A stretch of DNA of 64,000 nucleotides from Eumeta japonica. Taxonomy: Eukaryota; Arthropoda; Insecta; Lepidoptera; Psychidae. The notes beneath the pieces were generated by a model that was not told the DNA's origin, made no database searches, and saw only the letters and a list, made by a program, of their open reading frames with translations. The position numbers and the translations under genes were made by a program. Location: the NCBI GenBank assembly GCA_005406025.1, contig BGZK01001288.1, forward strand, positions 62,001 through 126,000. Reading direction: 5' to 3'. Below, one piece after another: positions 47,730 through 59,844 of the stretch (positions are counted from its first letter, which is position 1; each line of letters begins with the position of its first letter).

Positions 47730-48790
47730 GTGCACAGATCTCCATATCGATCGATCTATGCGTACCTCTTTTGCTTCAGTGGCACACACCAATCACTTCA
47801 AGCAAGCTCCTTGGTTTCGGATGCGTAAAGTATCATCCTTCATCCATATACGAGGGCTGCTATTTTTGTATCCGGAACTGGCCACATACAGAACAATATT
47901 TAAAAAGTAATTACGACATTTAAAAACGGAACTCTTTGGCTTTAGAATACAGTTTATTTCGTGTAAACGTCTATTGTTTTAACATTATGGAGTCATTTTG
48001 CAAATTGCGTGTCTTTATCTCTACGGATTTAACTCATGAAAATTTTTGTGCGATGATTTTTACGATTTTCGGCATGGGGTAACTCAAAAACAGTGCATCA
48101 ATCAATTTACTTTGACTTTTGGTGATTAAGCATCATCGAAAACCACTATGTGTCACTGACTTAGTGAGTTTAATCGTGGGCGGTCTATGTTAACGGACGA
48201 ATTTAAAGAAGGTCGTCCTAAATCGGTTATTGTACAACAAAATATTGATGTTGTGCGGGAACTAATGCAAGATCGTCATGTCACATATCGCGAGATAAAG
48301 GCGTCCCTGGGCATAAGTATGACGAGCATACATAAGATATTACACGAAAATTTGATTGTAAAAAAAAATTGTTCGTGGATTCCGCATAACTTGAGCATTG
48401 ATCAAAAACAGGCTCGTGTTGATTGTTATAATAAAAAGGATAAAAAACAATCATGTTGCGTCAAAAGCTGTTTAAAATATTTACACAGGATACATAAATA
48501 GTAGCCCTCTTACCACCAATTCTGTATGCATAAAGTTGTCTATACAAAATGAAATTATCTGTGGTTCCTCCTTCCACTTTTAACCTCATCGGTCAAACTC
48601 CCTCGCAGGGACCGCGACCGCGTCCCATGATTCCCTAATAGGGACTTCGACCTTCTAAGGACCGATCTTCGACCTCCCTTCCATCTCACACATTCTTTAC
48701 ACAGATTCATCCTTTCTAGATGGTCACTACTTCTCAACATACTTTTTGTACTCTAGTTTCTAAATCTTCTTTTCTCTCACATCACTATTA
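47730..48790 (-). pseudogene. LINE C-terminal fragment (RTE-like), copy C, split by a mariner
   Basis: On the - strand, 48790-48555 gives MLRSSDHLERMNLCKECV, the 'MLRWFGHLERM' segment of the same LINE type as copies A and B. Then a mariner intervenes (48510-47851), and 47850-47730 continues with DDTLRIRNQGACLK and LVCATEAKEV, matching 'STRNRRACMKRLM.V.EAREI'. The order on both sides of the mariner fits one LINE copy. Confidence 0.75.
47851..48510 (+). mobile_element. Deleted mariner element with intact ends
   Basis: The element starts CGAGGGCTGCTATTTTTGTA and ends TACATAAATAGTAGCCCTCT, inverted repeats of about 20-25 bp, with TA on both sides (47849-47850 and 48511-48512). At 660 bp it is about half the usual 1.3 kb. 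The frame at 48160-48460 encodes LTDEFKEGRPKSVIVQQNID and DRHVTYREIKASLGISMTSI, the helix-turn-helix of a cecropia-like mariner, then WIPHNLSIDQKQARVDC; the whole catalytic part is missing. Confidence 0.88.
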
Positions 48791-48925
48791 TATTAGTTTA
48801 ATATTTATCTATTTTTATACTGTTAAGTCATATTAATATTCAAAATCGCAAAAGACTTGCTTATTGTAGGAACCACACGCTTAATCTCTTACGAACGTGT
48901 CATTAAGTTTTTACTTATCTTCTAG

Positions 48926-49157
48926 GAACAACAAATGCTCCAAAAGGTGTCCAGCGCCCTTGTCACCATGCAGCAGTGTTGTGCTGGTCTATGCATACTG
49001 TATATGGTCTCAAGCGAGGAGTGTGGTGGGCTGCCTCTGATTTGGGATGGGTAGTCGGCCACTCCTACATTTGCTACGGACCTCTGCTAGCTGGTCTGAC
49101 TTCCGTGCTCTATGAAGGAAAACCTGATAGAACTCCCGATCCTGGTCAATATTTCCG
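48926..49157 (+). CDS. ACSS3: ACSS3-like exon with P-loop and WWAASDLGWVVGHSY
   Basis: Acceptor TTCTAG|GA and donor TTTCCG|GTTAGT (phase 2). Together with the previous exon it forms YTSGTTNAPKG, then HAAVLCWSMHTVYGLKRGVW, WAASDLGWVVGHSYICYGPL and TSVLYEGKPDRTPDPGQYF. The last two stretches are nearly identical to ACSS3. The loop differs from the family consensus TSGTTGxPKG: Asn (AAT) replaces the second Gly. QRPCHH also replaces the usual IRPTGG. Confidence 0.97.
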
Positions 49158-51627
49158 GTTAGTATGCATGAATATGAGCAGTATAGGCTGGTAAGTAATA
49201 ATTAACTTGAAACTGGGCTGGCAGGCGTAAATAATTTTCAATATCGTAATAGCCGTAATTTTGAAAATTATAATACCGTGATTGATCTGCCAATTAGAAT
49301 TATTAATTTTATATTAATACAGCAATCTAATTATGACATTTTATTAATTAGTCTACAGCTAGGATTAATTTATAAGAGTTTGAACTTATTATTTATTGTC
49401 TTGGCAATCCAATAATACCATGTACGTTGGTATGTAATAAGTACTAACTCACAAATGCGTTCTCTCCTTACTGGCAGTCATAGACGTGGAAAATATCTTG
49501 GTAGGCAGAGATTACCATGCGGCGTACGATGAAATGTAATAGGTTGGTGAGTTACATACGTGCCAGTTTATAATTTGACATAACGTCAAGAATGTAAATC
49601 TTGCGAAACGGACTACGTAATGTCAATCGGTCGATGTACTAGATGTGAATGTGTGTTTGTGCCTCATACATTTGTAACGAACTGACTTACAATGGTGTGC
49701 GTCAATCGTTGCTTTGCAATACTTCGTCCGTCTATTTCTTACATTTATGCTCCCACTGTGTTTGCGTGTGTTGTGACCGATTGACACATATTATTGAACT
49801 GGAATATGGTCTCTAACTCAGGTATAATATTGAATGTAAATAAACTAACTTAGAAGAATTTGATTGAAAGAAATACTTAATATTAATAAATATTTCTTTC
49901 AAACTTAGTCAGCATAGAATAATATGAGTAATATTATCTATGAATGGCGAGCAATTTTTTATTAAAAAAAAAAAACAAAAATCAAAACACCAGTTTATTA
50001 CATATGTGTATTTTATATTCAATAATGTGTTATAAAAACATATAATGTAATTAGTAAATATGATATTAAAAACATACCGTTTTAAAGAATTAAAAATAAA
50101 TTTTAAATTGTGTTAAAAATGAAATGGAACACATTTAAATTCGAAAAATAAATAAACAAAAGCCATGAATTTTATTTCGTTATCGTAGATTATTTAAAAT
50201 TCAGGACTTAAGCACTGCTATTTGCCAATTCAACTTCCTTTGGAATTTGAATAATTAAATTTCAGATACAAAACAATAAGTTGTTTTAGTACAATTACAT
50301 TTTTGAAATTGCTGAATAAATAATATTAATTAAATATAAATAATAATATTATAAGTCTTACGAATTTTATGAGTTATAGGTTCTTTGACTAATTCGATTC
50401 TGTTTAAATGAAGTTTCAACGAATCTTTACAATAGTACAAAAACTAGAGCGAAATCTGTTTTACAAACTTAAAAAATGAAAGTTAACCTCTCTAAGAAAA
50501 TAATAGTTTTTGTTAGACAACAATATCAATCTAGAATTTCATAGAATTGTGAGTTAACGCAAATTAACAAAAATTTGTTTGAAAAATCATTCTTATTCAC
50601 ACAAGTGTGCACAACTGATTTTTTGTTGTGTTTTGTGGTCGTATTAATTGTTGCGGTCGCATTAAATAATATGACTCACTAAACAACAGACTATTAGTGC
50701 ATTCGTCGTGAAGAATGTAGAGTAAAATGCGAGGGACGCGGGAAAAGAGACGCACATTCAATCAGCATCAATCTATCGCGTTTAACGTATACTATTAGTT
50801 ACGACCTTAATTAAAATATAATTTATTTAGTTATTCGTTGTTTAAATTGTACTAAACAACTAGCATTCAAAATGGTGTTATAGCGATAAAAACAAATGCT
50901 ATGGTTATGTAGGTTCAACTTGGTTCTAATCGTTTTCCTGTTGGAACTTTTGACCTACGAAATTAAACAAAGAAAAATTGGGTAAAATGAATCGTCAAAG
51001 AAACCGAAAGTCGAATCACTATGAAACTAGCGACATAGCAAACGTTAAGACGCTTACATTGTAGCCATCCATTTAGGTTAAATTGGAAAAACCAAAAAGC
51101 TATCATATCACAAGATGCTAAAGGAAATTATTTTTGCACATCCTGGGAAACGCTGTGACTTACTATCGAAAAATGAAAAACACGAGACTCGCTCGTCTCA
51201 AATGATCATAACGTAACGTTAAAAATTTAACATAGTTGAAATGTTGCCATCAGAGAAAATCCATAGTCAGTGTTCTTTTACCTAACTAGATAAAGGATCG
51301 CATTTTATCTTTATTTAGGGGCGGGGGGAGGTTACAGTCCCCGAATCTCCCTTAGGTTAGGGCGAGGAGTACGTGTTTAATTGGCTTCGCCTAGAATACA
51401 ATACACGTCAGGACTGCCGTCGTGGCAACATGAGCCAAATATTGTATCTTCAAAAAACATACTTCTTTTATTTGATAAGTTATTTATAATCAGGCGGAGA
51501 AAGGAATTTGATTAATTTTTTTTTATTCGTTCGATCAATATATTATCACTTTTATTTGCGACGAAAATGAAACTTTGAAGAGTGCTCTTATGGATTTTCC
51601 AAAATATATTCTTTGTTATCGATGCAG
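49158..51627 (+). other. Intron of the ACSS3-like gene, 2.5 kb
   Basis: It contains tgtcaatcggtc at about 49622 and its complement gaccgattgaca at about 49784, a possible short MITE of about 175 bp; a hairpin near 49868-49902 (gaaagaaata...tatttctttc); and a GC-rich patch at 51320-51430. No exon was recognised. Confidence 0.7.
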
Positions 51628-51787
51628 ATTAATAGAACAACACGGGGTGAACGCATTGTTCACCATTCCAACTGCGTGTCGGGTGTTGAAGAAGGCCGAC
51701 CCTGCCTCCAAATATTCCAGAAGATACTGCCTGAAGTCGTTAAAAACCGTGTTTTTGGCTGGAGAACATTGTGATCAGGATACAAGG
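51628..51787 (+). CDS. ACSS3: ACSS3-like exon
   Basis: Acceptor GATGCAG|A and donor ACAAGG|GTATGG (phase 0). The translation LIEQHGVNALFTIPTACRVL, KKADPASKYSRRYCLKSLKT and VFLAGEHCDQDTR matches 'H.V.ALFT.PTA.R...' and 'LKT.F.AGE.CD..T' of ACSS3. The first base completes an Arg codon. Confidence 0.96.
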
Positions 51788-52369
51788 GTATGGCAATGTT
51801 TAAAGAATTATCAAGTCTAACTTAATAAGATTGCAATTTTTAATTTTTATTATATTTAACTGAATTGGTTATAAAAATAACCAAGAAATGGTTGTTTTAA
51901 ATTGCCGAATATACACAGAGGGTGCTCTAAACTGCTGATGTCACAATAAAATAACGTTATTTAATTTATTTGTTCCACATTTAATATAAAATGGTAGAAA
52001 ATTATTTTCTATTAGTTCTATGTCAAATTTAAGGGCTCGAACCTTATGCTTTTCATATTAATCTAAAGTAGGTTGGGAGCTGCTAATGCCGTTGTTACGA
52101 GTACGATGACAAATTCTGACATCGACGACTTGAAGTGCTCTTTGGATGTGTAAAGGGACACAGAGGGAGTGTTTTTCAATTTGAATTATGTTAAAAACTC
52201 ATTTGTCCATTTGTCCCTGGTTAAGATTTACGCATAGTGCCTTCAGGTTCGAAGACAAATACTACCGCCATCGTTCTTCTGATATCCATTAATAAACTCC
52301 AGTATATATATAGGATCAGAGGTTTCTGCGAGGTTTAAAATGCACAGTATTTATGGCATCCTCTAGTAA

Positions 52370-52670
52370 GACGTTCTCATCCCGGATGCGTCCGGTCGCC
52401 TCGAGTGGTCACCGCCAACTTGTCACAGGCGGTGTTCTGCATTCTTTTATACGACTACACAAACAGCGCTCCAATGTTATCGACTGTAAGGCGATAAGTC
52501 CGTAAACAACGGTCGGAAGCGCTCGGCTTCACGAATACATCCGAAGCCGTTCGCAGGCCGGCCGAGTGAGCCGACCGTATACGTAAACACAGTGTAAACA
52601 TCGGTCGGGTGTCGTCGGGCTAGCGGAGACGTCTCTCGACTGCACAAACGTTAAAGTGTTTTAAGTTAAA
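52370..52670. other. GC- and CpG-rich island inside an intron
   Basis: About 300 bp with many CG steps stands out in AT-rich intron. Short phrases recur in both senses (ggtcggaagcgctcggcttc; catccgaagccgttcgc; gccgaccgta). It may be a MITE or LTR piece or a regulatory island. No exon homology. Confidence 0.4.
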
Positions 52671-53969
52671 TGTGACACATTTAACCATTCCTATCAGTTA
52701 GATTTTAAGAAACGAATTAGAAATTGAAATGCAAAGCAATCAAAGGAATATGTAATTGCAATAATTAATTAATCAGTATGAGAGAATGAGTACGATCTTA
52801 ATGACTCTAATATGATCGACATGCGTTCCCATACAGGCTAGACGTTTTCAGTTGCATTTCGCAGCTGATCATAAAATGACGCAATTTTGTAAACAATATC
52901 CAAAAGGTATTGTTATAAAAATGTTTTTCAAAAAGTGTTTTTTTAAGAATATTTTTAACCTAATCTACTGCTAAATTCCAAAAACTAACCAGGTCTTTTC
53001 TTTAATACATTACGCAGACTGTCACAAACTATATCAAAATTGGTTCGATCAAATGACATCGTTAACGAAAAAGTCCAAAAAAAAGTGTTTTCAAAATTAC
53101 ATGTGAAATTTTTGATGGACTGAATGTTTGTTTTCGTTCATATTTTTCTGTATAAAAAACTGCGTTCTGACGCAGGCGGAATGCAGATGGTACGGTATGG
53201 TAGCTTACCATCCGTACTGTATCATACCGTACAGATGGTATCCGTGCCATAAAGCAGATCGAAACCGAACAACGCGTTCGAAAGGTTAAAACATCAAAGC
53301 ATTTTTTATAAATATACGTAGACTTTTGAAATCGAAGAGCTTAAAACGTATTACAGCTATGTTTTTGAGTTCAGATTGTTTGAAAAAGCAATAAAATCGA
53401 TCTTTTGAGCGTGATGAGTTTAATAGTTTACTGCTCCTTTACAATTTTGATCACATTTTTCTCGAATGCAGAGCAAAGTTTCAGAGATGATCTACACAGC
53501 CAGCCATCTTTTGAGTTTTTGAATACGAAAAGCTCAAAAACTATATTTTGGAATGAGGTTCCTTTACGTGGCTTGTGGGAGATATAATTTAATCGAGATA
53601 GCGTGAAATTTTCATAAACAATCAACCGCTAATATCATTATCGATGCTATTTATTCGTGTTACGATACGCCCCACGATTTTATTTTTTTTTTGTCTGATC
53701 AATGCCTTAGATGGATGAGGAGAGTGGTGTGTTGACTACCTAACTACCTACTAATATCTACCTAACTATTTATTAGCGTTTAGTGCATTATTCACCTAAT
53801 TAGTTCCAATAAAACCGTTTAACTTAAAAAATCTCTTACTAATTTTATTTTCAAGTTTTTAGTTTTGATTTTATTACTCAAGGTATAGTATTGAGTAGAG
53901 GACTAAAGAATTGAGTTTTAATGTAAGTATGGACTGTCTGAACCCTAAGATCCCCATGTACTGTGTTCT

Positions 53970-54430
53970 ACTTGTAAGAGCCTTTCGTTTGATATCCATT
54001 ACTCATATAGGAGCAAATATGAAATTTGGCATTTTGTGTCGTCCGCCTTCTGAAATTTGTAATTTCTCGTAGTATACAGTATTCCACTAGTGAAAGCCTT
54101 TCATTTAATACCCATATTTAGAGAATTGTGAAAAAAACATGTAATCCTTTATTTTGTTGGCGACCATATTGGATTTGAATTTTTTTCGGTGTGTAAATTA
54201 TGCTACTAGTCAAGCCCTATCATTTGATACCCATATTTACGGGATTGAACAAAAAAACATGTAATCCGACATTTTGTTGGCGGCCATATTAGACTTGCAT
54301 TTTTTTTTCAATAAGCACATTGTTTGCTAGTCAAGCTCTTTCATTTGATATCCATATTGAGGGAGTTGTGAAGAAATATGTAATCGGCCATTTTGTGGCG
54401 GACACCATTTTGATGCTACATGATATTGGA
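53970..54430. repeat. Diverged tandem repeat, unit about 118 bp, four copies
   Basis: The phrase catttgatacccatatt (variants) occurs near 53985, 54101, 54221 and 54341, each followed by atgtaatc, attttgttggcggccatatt and a T-run. Copies differ by roughly one base in five, so the array is old. Confidence 0.8.
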
Positions 54431-55144
54431 TTCAAAAAATTATATTGTCATCAGAACTAAAGACGTATACCAAATTTCCGGTCAATCAGTCAACGGGAAG
54501 GGGATGAAATTTTAATTAGTAAATTTGACCCAAAAACGAGCAGGTCAAGCTGAATAAAGCCGTTTAAAAATAACGTTACGGTCGACCTGTTCCTCGCGAT
54601 TAAGTATAAAAATAAATTTTATGACGTTCGCTTGTGCGTTCGCTCATATTTAATTATGATGATGACTACTAAATAAAAAAATATATATAAACTGCTGTAT
54701 TTAGCACCAGTTATGTAATTTCATAGTAATCACATTCTTGCTATGTCACTGTTTTTGAAATTCCACTACAGGAAACAAACTACAGATGACGCTATAAAAG
54801 TAAAATATTATATTATATTTTTTGTTCTTATATATATATATTGTATTCATATATTTACATTTAAAAATTAATAAAATGAATAAGCAACTGTTCCTATAGA
54901 AAGTTATCATGTTCCTACGGCAAATTCGAAAGGCGTTGGGCAAATATCGTTTATCCAATTTCAATTATATAAAATAAATCAGTGGAACAATTATGAAATA
55001 AATAAGGAAAAAAATTTAAAAATATTAGCAAACGTGGCGAGAGCCGTATGCTAAGTTCATTTTTCAATATAGCGGTAAAAATGTCTGTCTATTATAATTA
55101 TCAGCAATGAATATTAATGTCGTTGACGTAGTTACATTATTATT

Positions 55145-55560
55145 GTTTTTCGATTCTTATTGGGGTTCCGTAGTCAACAAGTAATCCTTATAGTTTCGTA
55201 AAGTTCTTCAGTCCATCCGCCCGTCTGTCTGTCCGTCTGCGGATTAGCTCAGAAACTCGTAGTACTAGAAAGCCGTGACTTGTTCAGGTATACATATTAA
55301 TCACGCCAACAAAGTGGAAGAATATGATCTTGAAAAAATGTTCATTTTTAGTGTACCTCCCCTAGCGTAAAATGGGGATGATTTTTTCTCGTCTGAGATA
55401 TGGTTGGATAGCTTATTCGAAAACATTGAGGGTGTGCGAAAACCGTTTATCGATTTGGGTATCCGTTTATGATATACCAAGTTTTAAATTAGTAATTTTT
55501 GTTAGAGTCAAGTGCCACTCATCCAGGTAAAGGGTTATTTTTGGATATGTCGAAATAAAT
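55145..55560. mobile_element. Lepidopteran-type dispersed repeat
   Basis: ggggttccgtagtcaacaag, atccttatagtttcgtaaa and cgtctgtctgtccgtctgcg followed by ctcagaaactcgtagtacta strongly recall a non-coding repeat that is very abundant in moths and butterflies. It is recognised from memory only; ends not set. Confidence 0.5.
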
Positions 55561-58500
55561 TAGCATATATAATGAAATTAAAAATAAAACTGTCACTCTC
55601 AACACCCGTCCTATATAGGCCCGTTTTAGACGTCATTATAAGTTAAACCGTGAATTTAATCAATGAGTTCAAGTATCAAAAAGCCTTCTTCGAAGTCCTT
55701 ACACTGTAACAGGGCGAGCTATACCCAGCGAGTGGCCCGAAACAGACTTGGCTGGCTTTTCGGTCTTAGAGATGGAGTTATTAAATTTAAACTTTTAATA
55801 AATTGACTTTTGTACATATAAAAGTAACATTTAATATCGATTTGAAAAATAACATATTATGTAGATTGTCGAACTTACCAAAGTCTTTAATAAAGAAAAC
55901 AGATGGCGTGGTTTAGTGCCAGTTGCTAAAGTGTTAATTTGTTTTTTTTTAATATAATTTACTATTTTATATTTATTATATGTAATTTATGTATGAAATA
56001 AAGAAAAAATATTCAATTCGTTATTTATATTATTTGCATTGAAAAATAGGAAAAAAAAAATAAAAGATTCCAAACAGAGAGAGAAAGAGAGACAGAAAGT
56101 CACATGGAGGCGGCATAACACTTTTTCCTTATGTGAAGAAAATGCATAAATACCTATCTACAATCTAACGCCCTTATATATTGTAGATATACTGGTGTTA
56201 GATTGTAGATATTTATATCTATAATCTAGCGCCGTTTACTGTGACCGACACTCACAGCAAACGCACAGAGTTGTACAATGAATGCGCTGTGTTATTCATG
56301 AATACGGGTGTTTTTTTTAAATATCCATGTAGTACTGGCTCTCATTCCTGCGGGGAGTCCCCTGACAGCGCACTTACTTTTATTCGAACTTGAGGAGCTC
56401 AAAGACATCGATGAATATCGTAGCGGGTTTTTTTGACATGAAAATATTTTATAGGAACTTTTAGCGACTTTCATATAGGCAAAACCTTGAGAAATTGAGG
56501 CATCACCGTCATCCTGAGTCAGTATATTATTATTGGAAAATTTCTTTATGCATGTTGGGCGATTTTTGTACGAGTGAAATCTAACGAGTTCTCGTCACCA
56601 ACATGCTAATCCTAACGGTGTATGTGAATTAACTGTACATGTGAAAACTCTTTTGGATGCTTGAAATTACATTTTTAATTTTAATTCAATTGGAACATTA
56701 TTATTGCTTTATTTAAACTAAAAAGCTTCAATTTTGCAATTAATATGCACATTGACTTTTATTCCAAATTTATTGGGCTTGCACTGCCCATCATTTTGTT
56801 TATATAATTATTGTATATAATTATTGTACAGAGTGCCGACATATGAAAACCAGACTAATTTTGATGATTTTAATTTACAAATTATGATATTTTAATTTTT
56901 GATATTAGAATTAACTTCAAAATCCAAAAAAATATACTGCTATTTCATAGTTTTTAGTTTTCACTTTTATCGTCAGTCCCCAATGACTGTCTATTTTTTA
57001 ATTACATTTTTATCTCACATGTATAAAAATGTAATTTACCTGAATAGATGAATTTTAAAATTTTTCAATTATCATTAAATTATTTAAATACTTAACTTTT
57101 TTCAATCCTTGCACAAAGTTCAACGTAATCTTAGTCTCAAATAATTTAATGCGACACCTAATGGTGTTGTTCCGTTTAAATAATTTAACAATTTAACATA
57201 CAATATATCGACTCGTTCAATTGCATGCCGCTCACCTTTATAATATATGTATTTTCCCTAAAAAAAAACATTGAATCGCATACAAAATAACAGCATATTT
57301 ATACTTTGTCAGAACATACGAAAAGCATTAACCTTTCTTTTGGGCTTCGCGGCAGATGAGTAAAAATGTTAGAATTTAAAGATAATGACGCCCATAGAAG
57401 ATTTTCTTATGAATTTAAGATTTATAATAAAATACAGTTTTCTAAAAATCGCCTAATACCACAAAAGAGATAAAATCACTTTTAGCGATAACATTTTTCT
57501 TTTACGAAGCAATGTATTATCAAATACGATTATAATAATAAAAGGATATACAAAAAATTAAAAAATATTATTTTTACAGTAGATTAAATTTTCTTATGTG
57601 TAAAAATACACATGGAAAAATTAGATAAAATGTACAGTTAAAATAAAAAAAAAAACTTAAATTTTTATCAATTTCGATTATTCGTCGTACAGTATCAATA
57701 TTAGTTTCGGTAATTACGGACCTTGTCATCAAAGAGGTGATCACGCGCACGGCTCAATTCACTGAATTAGGGATGCATACAGCTACGAGATTGAGCTTCA
57801 TCGCCAAACGTCAATTAAAATCTCTGGCAACATTTTTGTGATTTGAGCCACAGCATAAATCGTAAAAAGTCATGACGCGAACAATGTCTAGACTCAAATT
57901 CACTGTAATGTCGATGCGAAATTTCAAAATGATGCCACAATGAAAAAATAAATGACAATCCATACAAACTAAAACGTAGCCTACCAAAGGGGTCGAATTT
58001 CAAAAACCTTAGTTGTTTCTTTAATATACTTATCGCGAATGGTCAGTTTCAGAAATTTTCAGTATAATCTACTTATTTACACGCTGGAATTTTAGTTGAT
58101 GGAATGAAACCAGCCCAGCGCCATCGCCGTTGGAGCTGTGCCCAAGACGCCAGGCCCTTAAGCGTCGAAAAATCCGCACACGATTGGGCCACGACTACCT
58201 TTTATTTTACTCTATTGAAACATTTACCCATCAATACACTTTTTCAAATTGGCGCTTTTGTTCATGTTTTTCTAAAACCTTCAAATTTTTTTTTACCTGT
58301 TCCGTACTCATTTTATAATAAATTATGTATGTAAGACGAATTCGTCCGGAATTTTTAGGAACCGGCAAATTAAATAAAAGTGTCGCTCTGTTAAGACAAA
58401 GAAACGACATTTAAAAAGCATTTTAATTAGTTTGTCGATTCCCTGCACACGTTTATTTTTATAATATTGTAGCTTTTCACTTTGCACTCTCTCCGACTTG

Positions 58501-59543
58501 AAAAAAAAAACTATAACATTTGTAGTTCCGTAGACAATTGGAGACGTCTTTTCTGAGCTGCCAGCACATTGCTCCTGTTTTACCGATAGTCAAAGGAGGC
58601 GCGTTTAATTTTTGAATTAATTATTCCCTTTGGGGAATAAAGAAATGTAATTTCTTTACATGCATTTACTCTTAGGAACTACCCAGTAGATGATTCAGAA
58701 TTTTAGTTTCTATTTGCATTATGTAAGGGATTTTTTTGTATATAGATTTTGGAATCAATAATAAATAATTACCGATCGACCTAATTTTGTTGCGGAGAAT
58801 TGGAGCTTTGAATATTTCTATTCATTCTCATCAAATTAACGAGGTTTTAATTCAAAACACGTCGCCGCATTCGTCAACCAGGGTCAGCATGTCGCCTTTG
58901 TTTCATTTTATTTCACGTACGAAGTCCGATGAAAAAACAGTGATGCTAACTCGGAAATTACAATAGATAATATGCTTCTGTTAGTCAAAGCCACGTTCCG
59001 TGTGAAGTCATAGGTCGGGAGAGCCGAGTCGATGCGTGCGCTCGTAGCGGATAATTTGGGCGTTTTAGGGGACCGTTTTTAACTTTCGAGGCGTCATCGA
59101 ATAAACACGCATTTTTTTATTCAACAATTGAAATAAAAATGAACCACCCGAGTCGCTGTTTTGTAAACTAAAAACATATCAATAGCAAAGGTAATCGTAA
59201 AATTTATAAATTTGCTGTTACCGAATGGAAAATTAACCAAATGAATCAATGGATTGTTATAATACTTAGTATCTACTACTATAACCTTAACATCTTGTAT
59301 TAAAAATAATACTGACAATAGCAGACAGTGGAAAATTCATATGTTTTGTAAAAACAATTATTTTAACATTGAAAATATTTTTTAATCGTCTTAGTAGGGA
59401 ATTTTAACGAAATTCGATATTTTCAACGAAAATATATAAATAAATATAGTCTCTTGGTAACATCCTTTTTTTAAATGTTACCGATGGGTAATATATATAT
59501 ATATACATAGTTTGGCGAAGGCAAAAGAATAAATAAGCGCAAA

Positions 59544-59580
59544 GAAAAAATAAGATATATGAATGTATCTTATTTTTTCT
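59544..59580. repeat. Short hairpin just upstream of an ACSS3-like exon
   Basis: aaaaaataagata and tatcttatttttt form 13-14 bp arms around a short loop, 117 bp before the acceptor. Confidence 0.7.
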
Positions 59581-59696
59581 AAGTCTAGAGGTACTTACTT
59601 TGCGTCTACGATCACGCCCTCTGTCGCGTATATTTTAATATTCACCTATCGGTAAACCGTTGCAATGCAATACAAAATATAGTATGAATGTTTCAG

Positions 59697-59844
59697 CTTT
59701 GGGCCCAACGCGTGTTCGGGGTGCCGATACTAAACCACTGGTGGCAGACCGAAACGGGCTCGCCGATAACCGCCGCGTGCGCCGGCTACGGCGTCCGGAC
59801 GATGCCGCCGCATTCCGCCGGCTATCCTGTGCCGGGCTACGACA
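59697..59844 (+). CDS. ACSS3: ACSS3-like exon with HWWQTETGSP
   Basis: Acceptor GTTTCAG|CTT and donor GACA|GTGAGT (phase 1). The translation LWAQRVFGVPILNHWWQTET, GSPITAACAGYGVRT and PPHSAGYPVPGYD holds the A5-type motif that contacts the adenylate. It follows directly from the exon at 51628 with no residues missing compared with the family. It is the most GC-rich exon of the gene. Confidence 0.97.

Larger units (their letters stand above)
46991..48925 (+). other. Intron of the ACSS3-like gene built largely of transposons
   Basis: It has GT and AG ends. Most of its 1.9 kb is a decayed mariner (47030-47640), a LINE fragment split in two (47730-47850 and 48513-48790) and a 660-bp mariner inserted in that LINE. 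Confidence 0.8.
51788..59696 (+). other. Intron of the ACSS3-like gene, 7.9 kb
   Basis: It contains a GC-rich island (52370-52670), a small inverted block (53170-53260), a 118-bp tandem repeat (53970-54430), a lepidopteran repeat (55150-55560), short repeated attgtagata/aatcta blocks (56150-56235) and a patch near 58100-58190 of unknown origin (ATG frame of 76 codons without homology). 56900-58000 holds nothing recognisable. Confidence 0.65.

Noticed and set aside
58104..58334. 76-codon + frame in a GC-richer patch
   Set aside because: No homology and no splice context consistent with the ACSS3-like gene.
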